Positions 26,290 to 35,312 of a stretch of DNA of 64,000 nucleotides are shown here, piece after piece; position 1 is the stretch's first letter, and every line of letters begins with the position of its first letter. The stretch spans positions 62,001-126,000 of the forward strand of contig NZ_JBHTCQ010000005.1 of NCBI RefSeq assembly GCF_042665525.1, given 5' to 3'. Both the position numbers and the translations under genes were made by a program. This stretch comes from Allobogoriella alba. Its GTDB lineage: Bacteria > Actinomycetota > Actinomycetes > Actinomycetales > Actinomycetaceae. Below the pieces are notes generated by a model, which saw only the letters and a program-made list of their open reading frames with translations, searched no databases and had not been told where the DNA came from.

Positions 26290-27438
26290 TCAGAGCTGCC
26301 CGGACTCCACCTGCTCCTCGGTGTAGTACTCGGACTCGACGAGGGCCTCCTGGATGTTGTCCCGGGTGACCGTCGTGATCTCCAGCAGGTAGGACGGCAC
26401 GACGATCTCGCCGTTGTCGTAGTCCTCCGTGTTGTTCGCCTCCGGCTCCTCGTCGTTCATGAAGGCCTCGGCCGCGGTGACGGCCTGGTCGGCCAGGTCC
26501 CGGGTGTCCTTGAAGATCGTCGAGTACTGCACACCGTCCGCGATGAGCTTCACGGAGCCGATCTCGGCGTCCTGGCCGGTCACCACCGGCAGCCCGTCCT
26601 CGATGGTCTGGCCGTAGCCGGCGCTGCGCAGGGCGTTGATGATGCCGCGCGAGAGCGGGTCGGCCGGCGCGAGCACGCCGTCCACCTCGGTGCCGTCGTT
26701 GTACGTCGACGTCAGCAGGGTCTCCATCCGCGCCTGGGCGGTCGGGCCCTCCCAGCGTTCGGTCGCGGCCTGCTCGATGTCGGTCTGGCCGGACGGCACC
26801 TGCAGGGTCCCGTCCTCGAGGTACGGCTGGAGGGTGTCCATCGCGCCGTCCCAGAAGAAGTGGGAGTTGTTGTCGTCGAGCGCACCGGCGAAGAGCTCGA
26901 CGTTGAACGGGCCTTCCGGAGCGTCCTGAAGCCGCTCGCCGTTCTCGTCGACGAGGCCGAGGCCCTGGAGCAGCGACGTCGCCTGCGCCACGCCGACCTG
27001 GTAGTTGTCGAAGGTGACGTAGAAGTCGACGGCTGCACTGTCGCGGAGCAGCCGGTCGTAGGCGATGACCGGGATCCCCGCTTCCTCGGCGGCCTCCAGC
27101 TGCTGGGAGAGCGCGCTGCCGTCGATCGAGGCGATGATCAGGACATCCACCCCGGCGTTGATCATCTGGTCGATCTGCTGCGCCTGGGTGGGGATGTCGT
27201 CGTTGGCGTACACCAGGTCGACGTCGTCGTACCCGGAGTCCAGCAGGCCCTGTTCGATGTTCCGCCCGTCAGCCACCCAGCGCTCGTACGTCTCGGTCGG
27301 CATCGCGACACCGGCGGTCAGCTCGCCGTCGTCCGCACCGCCTCCGCCTCCGCCGCCCGCGCCCTCTCCGGCGCAGGCGGTCAGGGTGAGCGCAAGGGTC
27401 AGCCCGGCGCCGAGCGCCGCGATCCTGCTGCTTCGCAT
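26290..27438 (-). CDS. chvE: multiple monosaccharide-binding lipoprotein ChvE
   Basis: Extracytoplasmic sugar receptor of the MmsAB importer, 382 residues. The N-terminus is a lipoprotein signal with LTLALTLTAC as lipobox (cysteine at residue 22) and a glycine-rich linker. The periplasmic-binding fold begins LTAGVAMPTETYERWVADG and continues with NAGVDVLIIASIDGSALSQ and IPVIAYDRLLRDS. ChvE/GguAB systems bind arabinose, xylose, galactose and glucose; the setting behind araA argues for L-arabinose, maybe with xylose. It starts 53 bases after araA. Confidence 0.93.
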   Translation of the reverse strand: MRSSRIAALGAGLTLALTLTACAGEGAGGGGGGGADDGELTAGVAMPTETYERWVADGRNIEQGLLDSGYDDVDLVYANDDIPTQAQQIDQMINAGVDVLIIASIDGSALSQQLEAAEEAGIPVIAYDRLLRDSAAVDFYVTFDNYQVGVAQATSLLQGLGLVDENGERLQDAPEGPFNVELFAGALDDNNSHFFWDGAMDTLQPYLEDGTLQVPSGQTDIEQAATERWEGPTAQARMETLLTSTYNDGTEVDGVLAPADPLSRGIINALRSAGYGQTIEDGLPVVTGQDAEIGSVKLIADGVQYSTIFKDTRDLADQAVTAAEAFMNDEEPEANNTEDYDNGEIVVPSYLLEITTVTRDNIQEALVESEYYTEEQVESGQL

Positions 27439-27454
27439 GTGTTCCTCCTAGGTT

Positions 27455-27472
27455 CTCGCCCGGCCGGGCGAG
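27455..27472. promoter_or_regulatory. perfect 18-base palindrome between araA and chvE
   Basis: CTCGCCCGGCCGGGCGAG, fully self-complementary, 16 bases before the chvE start. It could be an RNA stem in the leader of chvE, or a DNA-binding site; its GC-only character favours the RNA stem. Confidence 0.4.
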
Positions 27473-27491
27473 TGTCGGTCGGCCCGGCTCT

Positions 27492-29006
27492 TCAGAGCCC
27501 CTGGGCCAGTCGGTGGTAGGCGGCGTTCCACCGCAGCTCCTGGGCGAAGCCCCGCGTGGTGGTGGCACCGTCGATGGTGGCGAGCTCGACCCCGGCGATC
27601 TCGGCGAGGTCCTCGAAGACGGGGAGGCCGAGAGCCGTGGTGAGCACCGTGTGGTGGGCGGCTCCGGCGGTGAGCCAGCACTCCGCCGAGGTCGCGAAGT
27701 CGGGCCGCGGCTCCCACACCGCGCGGGCCACGGGCAGGTTGGGCAGCTCGGCGTCCGGGGGGACGACGTCGACGACGTTTGCGACGAGTCGGAACCGCTC
27801 GCGCAGGTCGGACATGGCGACGACGACGCCTTCGCCGGGGTCGGTGTCGAAGACCAGGCGCACGGGGTCCTCGCGGTCCCCGATCCCCAGCGGATGGATC
27901 TCGAGCCTCGGCGTCGAGGTGGTCAGGGTCGGGCAGATCTCGAGCATGTGGGCCCCGAGGATCTTCTCCCTCCCCGGGGTCATCTCGTACGTGTAGTCCT
28001 CCATGAGGGACGCCCCGCCGGGCAGGCCGTGCCCCATGACCTTGGCGGCCCGGACCAGGATCGCGGTCTTCCAGTCCCCCTCGGCACCGAACCCGTACCC
28101 GTCGGCCATGAGTCGCTGCACGGGCAGGCCGGGCAGCTGGCGCAGGCCGCCGAGGTCCTCGAAGTTCGTGGTGAAGGCGCCGAAGCCGCCGTCGTCGAGG
28201 AAGGACCGCATGCCGGCCTCGAGCCGGGCGCCGTAGGCCAGGGACTCGCGGCGCTCGCCACCGGCACGCAGCTCGGGTGCGACGTCGTAAGCCTCGTCGT
28301 ACACGGCGAGCAGAGCGTCCACCTCGGCGTCGGTGACGGCGTCGACCCGCTCGACGAGGTCGTTCACGCCCCAGGTGTTCACGGAGGTGCCGAGCCGGAT
28401 CTCCGCCTCCGTCTTGTCGCCCTCGGTGACCGCGACGTTGCGCATGTTGTCGCCGAACCGGGCGAGGCGCAGGTTCGTCAGCGCGTCCCAGCCGGCGGCG
28501 GCGCGGGCCCAGGTACCGATCTTGGACCGCACGGCCGGGTGGGTGGCGTGCCCGACCACGGTCTTGCGGCGGTTGCCCATCCGGGTCGCGATGTAGGCGA
28601 ACTCGCGGTCACCGTGCGCGGCCTGGTTGAGGTTCATGAAGTCCATGTCGATGTCTGCCCACGGCAGCTCGACGTTCGCCTGCGTGTGCAGGTGCAGCAT
28701 CGGCTTGGCCAGCGCATCGAGGCCGAGGATCCACATCTTCGCCGGGGAGAACGTGTGCATCCAGACGATCACGCCGAGGCAGTCGGGATCGCTGTTGGCC
28801 TCCAGCGCGGCCCGGCGGATCGCGTCCCGGTCCTTCAGCACCGGCTTCCAGACCACCTCGACCGGCAGGACGGCGTCGTCGGCGTCGTTCAAGGCCGCGG
28901 CGACCTGCTGGGACTGCTCGGCGACCTGACGGAGGGTGTCCTCCCCGTACAGGTCCTGGGACCCGGTGAGGAACCAGATCTGCTTGCCGTCAAAGGGGTT
29001 GTTCAC
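27492..29006 (-). CDS. araA: L-arabinose isomerase
   Basis: Converts L-arabinose to L-ribulose, 504 residues, the usual length. The GTG start VNNPFDGKQIWFLTGSQDLY overlaps the araD stop as GTGA and has an AAGGAG site. Seen motifs are WMHTFSPAKMW around residue 90, LHTQANVELPW, and GEGDWKTAILVRAAKVM with catalytic glutamates expected near 306 and 331 in the family (here YGFGAEGDWK and SLMEDYTYEM). It belongs to the araB-araD-araA-chvE-mmsA-mmsB unit. Confidence 0.96.
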   Translation of the reverse strand: MNNPFDGKQIWFLTGSQDLYGEDTLRQVAEQSQQVAAALNDADDAVLPVEVVWKPVLKDRDAIRRAALEANSDPDCLGVIVWMHTFSPAKMWILGLDALAKPMLHLHTQANVELPWADIDMDFMNLNQAAHGDREFAYIATRMGNRRKTVVGHATHPAVRSKIGTWARAAAGWDALTNLRLARFGDNMRNVAVTEGDKTEAEIRLGTSVNTWGVNDLVERVDAVTDAEVDALLAVYDEAYDVAPELRAGGERRESLAYGARLEAGMRSFLDDGGFGAFTTNFEDLGGLRQLPGLPVQRLMADGYGFGAEGDWKTAILVRAAKVMGHGLPGGASLMEDYTYEMTPGREKILGAHMLEICPTLTTSTPRLEIHPLGIGDREDPVRLVFDTDPGEGVVVAMSDLRERFRLVANVVDVVPPDAELPNLPVARAVWEPRPDFATSAECWLTAGAAHHTVLTTALGLPVFEDLAEIAGVELATIDGATTTRGFAQELRWNAAYHRLAQGL

Positions 29007-29875
29007 GCGGTGGGCTCCTTCGCCTGGCCGTGTTCGACTTGCCCGGCTCCTCGCACTCCGCTCGTTCCTCGCTCGTGCTCGTCGGCCTGGCCGTGTTCGA
29101 CTTGCCCGGCTCCTCGCACTCCGCTCGTTCCTCGCTCGTGCTCGTCGGCCTGGCCGTAGACGTTCTGGTAGCGGGCGTACAACGAGTCGATCTGTGCCTG
29201 GTCGATGCGCTGCGGCTCGCCGTACTGCCGCGCGACGTGCACCGTGCGGGCGACCTCCTCGCACATGACGGCGGCCTTGACCGCGGCCTTGGCGTCCTTG
29301 CCGACGGTGAACGGCCCGTGCTGCGCCATGAGCACCGCGGGCGAGCGGGAGGTGCGCAGCGTCTCGACGATGCCCCGCCCGATCGAGTCGTCACCGATGA
29401 GCGCGAAGGGGCCGACGGGGATGTCGCCGCCGAACTCGTCCGCCATCATCGTCAGCACGCACGGGATGGGTTCGCGCCGTGCGGCCCAGGCCGTGGCATA
29501 GGTGGAGTGGGTGTGCACGACGCCGCCGACCTCCGCCATGTACCGGTAGACGTAGGCGTGCGCGGCGGTGTCGGACGACGGCGAACGGTCGCCCTCCACG
29601 AGGTTTCCCTCGAGGTCGCACACGACCATGGTCTCGGCGGTGAGCTCGTCGTACGTCACCCCGGAGGGCTTGATCACCAGCAGGTCCGGATGGCCGTCGA
29701 CGCCGCGGACGCGTTCGGAGACGTTCCCGGCCGTCCACACCACGAGCTCCCAGCGGGGCAGCTCGGCGTGCAGCCGGGCCACCCGGTCCTTCGCGGCGTC
29801 GACCGCCGCACGCATCGCGTCGGGCACCGTGCTCGGAGTAGTCCCCATCGGCGTCGTCCCGTTCCTCTCGGTCAC
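29003..29875 (-). CDS. araD: L-ribulose-5-phosphate 4-epimerase with repeat-derived C-terminal tail
   Basis: Epimerises L-ribulose 5-phosphate to D-xylulose 5-phosphate, the last step into the pentose phosphate pathway. The class II aldolase/epimerase fold is complete within residues 18-240: KPSGVTYDEL (phosphate site), SSDTAAHAYVY, zinc histidines in VVHTHSTYATAW and AQHGPFTVGKD. The protein is 290 residues, some 50 longer than the family. The extra C-terminus is two copies of the 21-residue unit HGQADEHERGTSGVRGAGQVE (last joint AKEPTA), coded by a 63-base tandem repeat. Stop overlaps araA, start overlaps the araB stop as ATGA. Confidence 0.95.
   Translation of the reverse strand: MTERNGTTPMGTTPSTVPDAMRAAVDAAKDRVARLHAELPRWELVVWTAGNVSERVRGVDGHPDLLVIKPSGVTYDELTAETMVVCDLEGNLVEGDRSPSSDTAAHAYVYRYMAEVGGVVHTHSTYATAWAARREPIPCVLTMMADEFGGDIPVGPFALIGDDSIGRGIVETLRTSRSPAVLMAQHGPFTVGKDAKAAVKAAVMCEEVARTVHVARQYGEPQRIDQAQIDSLYARYQNVYGQADEHERGTSGVRGAGQVEHGQADEHERGTSGVRGAGQVEHGQAKEPTA
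29023..29160 (-). repeat. 63-base in-frame tandem repeat at the araD 3' end
   Basis: Two perfect 63-base units plus a 12-base start of a third. The unit length is a multiple of three, so araD stays open. In gene direction each unit contains GCACGAGCGAGGAACGAGCG followed by GAGTGC: the ends GCAC/GTGC and GC/GC can pair around the loop GAGGAACGA. The same core occurs at the ends of mutY, argA and glpK. Confidence 0.9.
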
Positions 29876-31482
29876 CGGACCGCCTCGGCGGCCGCCTGCT
29901 GGATCCGCAGCCCGGCGGAGTACTGCTCCAGCCAGGCGGCGTAGCCCGCGACGTCGTCGGCGTCGGGCTCGACGACGTCGAGCTCGGCGTCGGCGAACAC
30001 CTGCTCCGCAAGGTACTCCGCAAGATCGGATCCGGCGGCGTTCTCGCGGTACGAGGCGAGTACGGCGATGCCCCAGGCCCCGCCCTCGGCAGCGGTGTCG
30101 CCGACGGCCACCGGTGCGCCGATGGCGGCGGCCAGCAGGCGCTGGGCCACGCCGGCGGTCTTGAACAGGCCGCCGTGGGCGAACATCTGGTCCAGGGCCA
30201 CGCCCTCCTCGTCGAGCACGCGCATCCCCAGGGACAGCGTGCCGAAGACCCCGTAGACCTGGGTGCGGGCGAAGTTGGCCAGGGTCAGACGGCTCCCCGG
30301 CGTGCGGACGACCATCGGACGGCCCTCGGCCAGGCCGGTGATGGGCTCGCCGGAGAGGTAGTTGTAGGCGAGCAGGCCACCGCCGTCGGCCTCACCCTCC
30401 AGCGCCGCCCCGAGCAGCGCGCCGTACACGTCCCCCGGCTCCGCCGGGTGGCCGAGCGCCGTCGCGAACTCCCGGAGCAGGTCCGCCCACGCGCCCAGCT
30501 CGCTGGCGCCGTTGTTGCAGTGCACCATCGCGACGAGGTCGCCCGCCGGGGTGGTGACGACGTCGAGCTCGGGGTGGACGCGGCTCAGCGGTCGCTCGAG
30601 CACGACCATGGCGAAGATCGACGTGCCCGCACTGACGTTCCCCGTCCGCGGCGCGACCGCGCCGGTGGCGACCATGCCGGTCCCCGCGTCGCCCTCCGGC
30701 GGGCACAGCGGGATGCCGGGTTGCAGCGTGCCGGTCGGGTCCAGCAGTGCCGCCCCCTCGGCCGTGAGCGCGCCGGCGTCCTCGCCCGCCACGAGCACGC
30801 GGGGAAGCAGCGCCTGCAGCGGGCGGGTCGGCGCGTGGCCCTCGCGGGCCACCCGCTCGTCGAAGGCGGCCAGCATGCCGGCGTCGTAGTCGCGGGTGGC
30901 CGGGTCCAGCGGGAACATGCCCGAGGCGTCGCCGACGCCGAGCACCTGCTGCCCGGTCAGCCGCCAGTGGACGTAGCCGGCCAGCGTGGTGAGGAAGTGG
31001 ACCTGCGGGACGTGCGCCTCGCCGTCGAGCACGGCCTGGTACAGGTGGGCGACGGACCACCGCAGCGGCACGTTGTGCCCGAACAGCTCGGTCAGCTCGG
31101 TGGCGGCCCGCTCGGTGGTGGTGTTGCGCCAGGTGCGGAACGGGACCAGCAGCTCGCCGTCGCCGCCGAAGGCGAGGTAGCCGTGCATCATCGCCGAGAC
31201 GCCCATCGCGCCGACGGTGGTCGGCCGCACGCCGTGACGCCGCTCGGTGTCGTCGAGCAGGTCGGCGACGGCCGCCTGCAGACCGGACCAGACGTCCTCG
31301 AGGGAGTAGGTCCACATGCGGTCGACGAACTGGTTCTCCCAGTCGCTGCTCCCGGTGGCCAGCACCTCGTGGCCGGGACCGGTCAGGCACGCCTTGATGC
31401 GCGTCGAGCCCAGCTCGATCCCCAGAGCCGTGCGCCCCGAGGCGATCACCTCGGACGGCTCTGTCTGGTTCTGCGGCGACAT
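29872..31482 (-). CDS. araB: FGGY-family kinase, probable L-ribulokinase (non-classical type)
   Basis: A 536-residue sugar kinase that probably phosphorylates L-ribulose in the araB-araD-araA operon. It opens IELGSTRIKACLTGPGHEVL, continues with SDWENQFVDRMWTYSLEDVW and has the late nucleotide-site segments MFAHGGLFKTAGVAQRLLAA and AEGGAWGIAVLASY. This does not look like the E. coli or Bacillus AraB but like the alternative FGGY kinase found in arabinose operons of Bacteroides and actinobacteria. Substrate is therefore inferred from gene order. Promoter and a LacI-type operator lie just upstream. Confidence 0.85.
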   Translation of the reverse strand: MSPQNQTEPSEVIASGRTALGIELGSTRIKACLTGPGHEVLATGSSDWENQFVDRMWTYSLEDVWSGLQAAVADLLDDTERRHGVRPTTVGAMGVSAMMHGYLAFGGDGELLVPFRTWRNTTTERAATELTELFGHNVPLRWSVAHLYQAVLDGEAHVPQVHFLTTLAGYVHWRLTGQQVLGVGDASGMFPLDPATRDYDAGMLAAFDERVAREGHAPTRPLQALLPRVLVAGEDAGALTAEGAALLDPTGTLQPGIPLCPPEGDAGTGMVATGAVAPRTGNVSAGTSIFAMVVLERPLSRVHPELDVVTTPAGDLVAMVHCNNGASELGAWADLLREFATALGHPAEPGDVYGALLGAALEGEADGGGLLAYNYLSGEPITGLAEGRPMVVRTPGSRLTLANFARTQVYGVFGTLSLGMRVLDEEGVALDQMFAHGGLFKTAGVAQRLLAAAIGAPVAVGDTAAEGGAWGIAVLASYRENAAGSDLAEYLAEQVFADAELDVVEPDADDVAGYAAWLEQYSAGLRIQQAAAEAVR

Positions 31483-31519
31483 GTCATCCGCTCCTTCGCG
31501 TGCGTTGTACGGCGGTCGA

Positions 31520-31546
31520 TGTTAACGATCACAATCCGGCTGTCAA
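31520..31546 (-). promoter_or_regulatory. araB promoter with overlapping LacI-type operator
   Basis: On the minus strand TTGACA (31546-31541), 16 bases, then TAACAT. The near-palindrome TGTTAACGATCACA at 31520-31533, with the central CG typical of LacI-family sites, covers the -10 region, so a bound repressor would block polymerase. The -35 overlaps the very end of the upstream regulator gene. Confidence 0.6.
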
Positions 31547-32574
31547 AGTGACGAGGATCTGGGGACCAGCTCGGGCGGCAGCGCGACCGGCTCGACCGGG
31601 CGCGACGCCCCGCTCTCCGCGCCGAGACCGGCGAGGAGCACCTCGACGACGGCGCGGCCCACGGCGTCGAAGGGCTGGCGGACCGTGGTGAGCGGGGGGT
31701 TGAAGTAGGCCGCGCCCTCGATGTCGTCGAAGCCGATCACCGAGAGGTCCTCGGGCACCCGCACACCCGACTCCGTGAACGCACGGATCATGCCGAGGGC
31801 GAGGTAGTCGTTCGCGGCGAAGATCGCGTCCGGGAGCTCGCCCGCGGCCACGAGCTCGTGGGCCACGCGATAGCCGTCGACGGTGTCCCAGCCGGCCTCG
31901 ACCGTCTCCCCGGTCAGACCCGCCGTCACGAGCTCCTCCCGCCAGCCGACCACGCGACCGCGGGCGTCGAACCAGTCGCCCGGGCCGGCGACGTGCAGGA
32001 TCCTGCGGTGCCCGCGCTGCAGGAGGTGCCGCGTGGCGATCCGGCCCCCGAGCCGCTGGTCCACCCCGACCACGCGGATCCCCGCCGCCGGTCGCAGGTC
32101 GGAGGCCACGAGGACCACGGGAAGGCGGCGGGAGAGCTGCTCCGCCGCCTCGGCGACCGCGTCCACCGCGGCGATCACGATGATCCCGTCCACACGGTGG
32201 TCCAGGAAGTAACCCAGCACCTTCTCGACGGCGGCCGGGCGTGCGTCCCGCAGCGCGGTGAGCAGGGTGGCGTAGTCCTGGGACCGGGCGGCCTCCTCGA
32301 TCGCCATCGTCATCCGGGACGGGCCGTAGTAGCTCTCCCCGGAGCTGACGACGCCGACGAGGCCGGACCGCTGGGTTCGCAGGGCACGGGCGGCGTAGTT
32401 CCGCCGGTAGCCGAGCCGGCGGATGGCCTCCTCGACGCGTCGCCGGGTCTCCGGCCGGACGGCGTCGGGAGTGTTCAGGACGCGGGAGACCGTCTGGTGA
32501 GAGACCCCGGCGAGGGCGGCGACGTCGGTCATCGACGGGGACGCCGAGGCGCCGGGACGCACCGTCCTGGGCAT
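31543..32574 (-). CDS. araR: LacI family repressor, probable AraR
   Basis: A 343-residue repressor, directly upstream of araB on the same strand. ATG at MPRTVRPGASASPSMTDVAA was chosen for its GAGGAG site; starts further upstream or at MTDVAAL are possible. The helix-turn-helix TDVAALAGVSHQTVSRVLN and hinge RRRVEEAIRRLGYRRNYAARAL are followed by the sugar domain with VDGIIVIAAVD and SVIGFDDIEGAAYFNPPL. Its position and the palindrome in the araB promoter indicate L-arabinose-responsive control of the operon. The name is by context. Confidence 0.85.
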   Translation of the reverse strand: MPRTVRPGASASPSMTDVAALAGVSHQTVSRVLNTPDAVRPETRRRVEEAIRRLGYRRNYAARALRTQRSGLVGVVSSGESYYGPSRMTMAIEEAARSQDYATLLTALRDARPAAVEKVLGYFLDHRVDGIIVIAAVDAVAEAAEQLSRRLPVVLVASDLRPAAGIRVVGVDQRLGGRIATRHLLQRGHRRILHVAGPGDWFDARGRVVGWREELVTAGLTGETVEAGWDTVDGYRVAHELVAAGELPDAIFAANDYLALGMIRAFTESGVRVPEDLSVIGFDDIEGAAYFNPPLTTVRQPFDAVGRAVVEVLLAGLGAESGASRPVEPVALPPELVPRSSSL

Positions 32575-32684
32575 CGCCACTCGCTCCTCGTCACCGGTGA
32601 TGGGCATCGCGAGTGTACTGAGCGGAGGCTGCGCCGCCGACCGCCTCCCCGCCATGTGGGTCGGGTCGCCGTACGGTGGTGCGC

Positions 32685-34139
32685 ATGCCGCCGAAGAACC
32701 GTGTCCGCGCCCACTACCGGTGCACCGAGTGCGGCTGGACCACCCCGAAGTGGGTGGGGCGGTGCGGCGAGTGCCAGGCGTGGGGCACGGTCGAGGAGAC
32801 GGCGGCCCCGTCCGCGGCACGCCCGGCCGTGTCGGCCCCCGCTCCGGGACGTCCGGCGCGACGGGTCTCGGAGATCTCCGCAGCGGAGGTGGGCACCCGA
32901 CTGCGGACCGGGTTGTCCGAGCTGGACCGGGTGCTGGGCGGCGGGCTCGTGCCCGGCCAGGTGCTGCTCGTCTCCGGAGAACCCGGGGCCGGGAAGTCCA
33001 CCCTGCTGCTCACCGCGGCGAACGCCGTCGCCGAGTCCACCGGACGCCCGGTCCTGTACGTCTCGGGCGAGGAGTCGGTCCACCAGATCGCCACGCGCGC
33101 CCGGCGCATCGGCGCCGTCAGCGACGAGCTCTACCTGGCCGACTCCGACGACCTCGGCGAGGCCGTCGCGCACCTCGACGCGCTCGGCGACTCGGTCGCC
33201 ATGGTCATCGTGGACTCGGTGCAGACGATCGCCTCCGCGGAGGTCGAGGGACGCCCGGGTGGCGTCGCGCAGGTGATGGCGGTGGCGACCACGCTGACGC
33301 GACTGGCGAAGGCTCGCGGCATCCCGTTCTGCCTGGTCGGCCAGGTCACGAAGGAGTCCACGGTCGCGGGGCCGCGGGCGTTGGAGCACGTCGCCGACAC
33401 CACGCTCACCATGGAGGGGGACCGGCAGACGACCCTACGCATCCTGCGGGCGGTGAAGAACCGGTTCGGTCCCGCCGACGAGGTCGCCTGCTTCGAGCAG
33501 ACCGACGGCGGCATGGTCGAGGTGCCCGACCCGAGCGGACTGTTCCGCGGGGTCCGGGACGAGCCCGTGCCCGGCACCTGCATCACCGTGACCGTCGAGG
33601 GCCGCCGGCCGCTGCTGGCCGAGATCCAGTCCCTCGTCGCCGCCTCCAGCGCACCCAACCCGCGCCGCGGCGTGAGCGGCCTGGACAGCTCCCGCGTCTC
33701 GATGCTCGTCGCCGTCACCGAACGCGTCGCCGGGGTGAGCCTGCGCGAGAAGGACGTCTTCGTCGCCACCGTGGGCGGCATGCGCTCCACCGACCCGGCC
33801 AGCGACCTCGCCGTATGCCTGGCCATCGCGTCGGCCGTCTCGGATGTCCCCCTCCCGCTCGACGTCGCCGCGATCGGCGAGGTCTCCCTGTCCGGGGACA
33901 TCCGGCGGGTCAGCATGCTGAGCCAGCGCATCGCCGAGGCGGCGCGCCTCGGCCACCGGCGCATCCTGGTCCCCGCCGGCACGCGTGAGGCGGTCTCGCT
34001 CGGGAAGGTGCGGGCCGAGGTGGTCGAGGTGGCCACCATGCAGCAGGCGCTGCTCGCGCTGGACAACCTGGCGCCGGCCGGCATCACGACCGGCCGAGAG
34101 AGCCGGAACCGGCCCCGGCTCGTGGCGCCGCCCGAATAG
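32685..34139 (+). CDS. radA: DNA repair protein RadA
   Basis: A 484-residue RecA-like helicase that extends branched DNA during recombination. A four-cysteine zinc finger is at the N-terminus (C13, C16, C27, C30 in CTECGWTTPKWVGRCGEC). Walker A GEPGAGKSTL is near residue 104, the RadA-specific KNRFG motif follows, and a Lon-like C-terminal domain carries DLAVCLAIASAVSDVPLP and GEVSLSGDIRRVS. ATG was preferred over a GTG three codons upstream. It is followed by disA after 63 bases, the usual actinobacterial and firmicute pair. Confidence 0.96.
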   Translation: MPPKNRVRAHYRCTECGWTTPKWVGRCGECQAWGTVEETAAPSAARPAVSAPAPGRPARRVSEISAAEVGTRLRTGLSELDRVLGGGLVPGQVLLVSGEPGAGKSTLLLTAANAVAESTGRPVLYVSGEESVHQIATRARRIGAVSDELYLADSDDLGEAVAHLDALGDSVAMVIVDSVQTIASAEVEGRPGGVAQVMAVATTLTRLAKARGIPFCLVGQVTKESTVAGPRALEHVADTTLTMEGDRQTTLRILRAVKNRFGPADEVACFEQTDGGMVEVPDPSGLFRGVRDEPVPGTCITVTVEGRRPLLAEIQSLVAASSAPNPRRGVSGLDSSRVSMLVAVTERVAGVSLREKDVFVATVGGMRSTDPASDLAVCLAIASAVSDVPLPLDVAAIGEVSLSGDIRRVSMLSQRIAEAARLGHRRILVPAGTREAVSLGKVRAEVVEVATMQQALLALDNLAPAGITTGRESRNRPRLVAPPE

Positions 34140-34202
34140 ACTGTGACCTTCGAGGGCGGCGGCCCGTGCCGCCGTCTCGCGACTCCCACCCAGTGAGGTC
34201 AC

Positions 34203-35282
34203 GTGCCCGAGGTCCCCGCCGAGAACAAGCTGCGCACCATCCTGGCGCAGGTCGCACCGGGCACCGAGCTACGCGACGGCCTGGAGCGGGTGCTGCGCGG
34301 CCGCACCGGGGCCATCGTGGTCCTCGGGTACGACGAGGCCGTCGAGGAGATGTGCTCCGGCGGCTTCCACCTCGACGTCGAGTTCTCCGCGACCCGGCTG
34401 CGCGAGCTGGCGAAGATGGACGGCGCGGTCGTCGTGGACCACGTCGGCCGGCGGATCCGGCGCGCGAACGTCCAGCTGCTGCCGGACGCGAGCATCGAGA
34501 CCTCCGAGTCGGGGATGCGGCACCGCACCGCCGAGCGGGTCGCGAAGCAGTCCGGCTACCCGGTCATCTCGGTCAGCCAGTCGATGCACACCGTCGCGCT
34601 GTACCTGGACCACCACCGCCACGTGCTGGAGGACTCCGACATCATCCTCGCCCGCGCCAACCAGGCCCTGGCGACGCTCGAACGGTACAAGTCCCGCCTG
34701 GACGAGGTCTCGGCAACCCTCTCCGCGCTGGAGATCGAGGACCTGGCGACGGTCCGGGACGTCGTCACGGTGGTCCAGCGGATGGAGATGGTCGCCCGCA
34801 TCTCCGCGGAGGTCGCCGGGTACGTCGTCGAGCTGGGCACGGACGGCCGGCTGCTGTCGCTCCAGCACGACGAGCTGGTCACCGGCCTGGACCAGGACCG
34901 CGGGCTCATCGTGCGGGACTACGTGGCCCAGGACGGCGCGGAGTGCCCGGACGAGGTGCTGCCGGCCCTCGCGCGACTCACCTCCGCCGAGCTCGTCGAC
35001 ATCCCGACGGTCGCCCGGATCCTCGGGGTGGGCGGCCCGGAGGGCGACGCGGTCGACACCTCCCTCAGCCCGCGTGGGTACCGGGTGCTGGCGCGGATCC
35101 CGCGCCTGCCGCTGCAGGTCGCGGAGGCGATCGTGGCCCGGACCGGGACGCTCCAGGCGCTGCTGTCGGCGAGCGCCGAGGACCTGCAGGGCGTGGAGTG
35201 GGTCGGCCCGAGCCGCGCGCGGGCCATCCGCGAGGGCCTGTCGCGGCTGGCGGAGTCCTCCATCCTCGAGCGCTTCAGCTGA
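34203..35282 (+). CDS. disA: DNA integrity scanning protein, diadenylate cyclase DisA
   Basis: Makes cyclic di-AMP from two ATP while scanning DNA for branched structures; 359 residues. The N-terminal cyclase domain has the active motifs KMDGAVVVD (DGA, about residue 79) and GMRHRTAERV (RHR). A helical spine follows, and the C-terminus has helix-hairpin-helix motifs (LQGVEWVGPSRARAIREGL). Start is GTG with a GAGGTC-like site. RadA from the upstream gene binds and inhibits DisA in other bacteria, so the pair is functional as well as positional. It converges on the sulfatase gene with 30 bases between. Confidence 0.96.
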   Translation: MPEVPAENKLRTILAQVAPGTELRDGLERVLRGRTGAIVVLGYDEAVEEMCSGGFHLDVEFSATRLRELAKMDGAVVVDHVGRRIRRANVQLLPDASIETSESGMRHRTAERVAKQSGYPVISVSQSMHTVALYLDHHRHVLEDSDIILARANQALATLERYKSRLDEVSATLSALEIEDLATVRDVVTVVQRMEMVARISAEVAGYVVELGTDGRLLSLQHDELVTGLDQDRGLIVRDYVAQDGAECPDEVLPALARLTSAELVDIPTVARILGVGGPEGDAVDTSLSPRGYRVLARIPRLPLQVAEAIVARTGTLQALLSASAEDLQGVEWVGPSRARAIREGLSRLAESSILERFS

Positions 35283-35312
35283 GTCGCGCGCCCGTACAGC
35301 CCGGGGCTCGGC

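Noticed and set aside
25147..27519. A 790-codon plus-strand frame opposite mmsA and chvE
   Set aside because: Shadow of the ABC transporter genes; no family motif and composition of an antisense frame.
29023..29160. CRISPR-like or phage attachment repeats
   Set aside because: Units are directly adjacent without unique spacers, there are only two, and no cas, integrase or tRNA gene is near.
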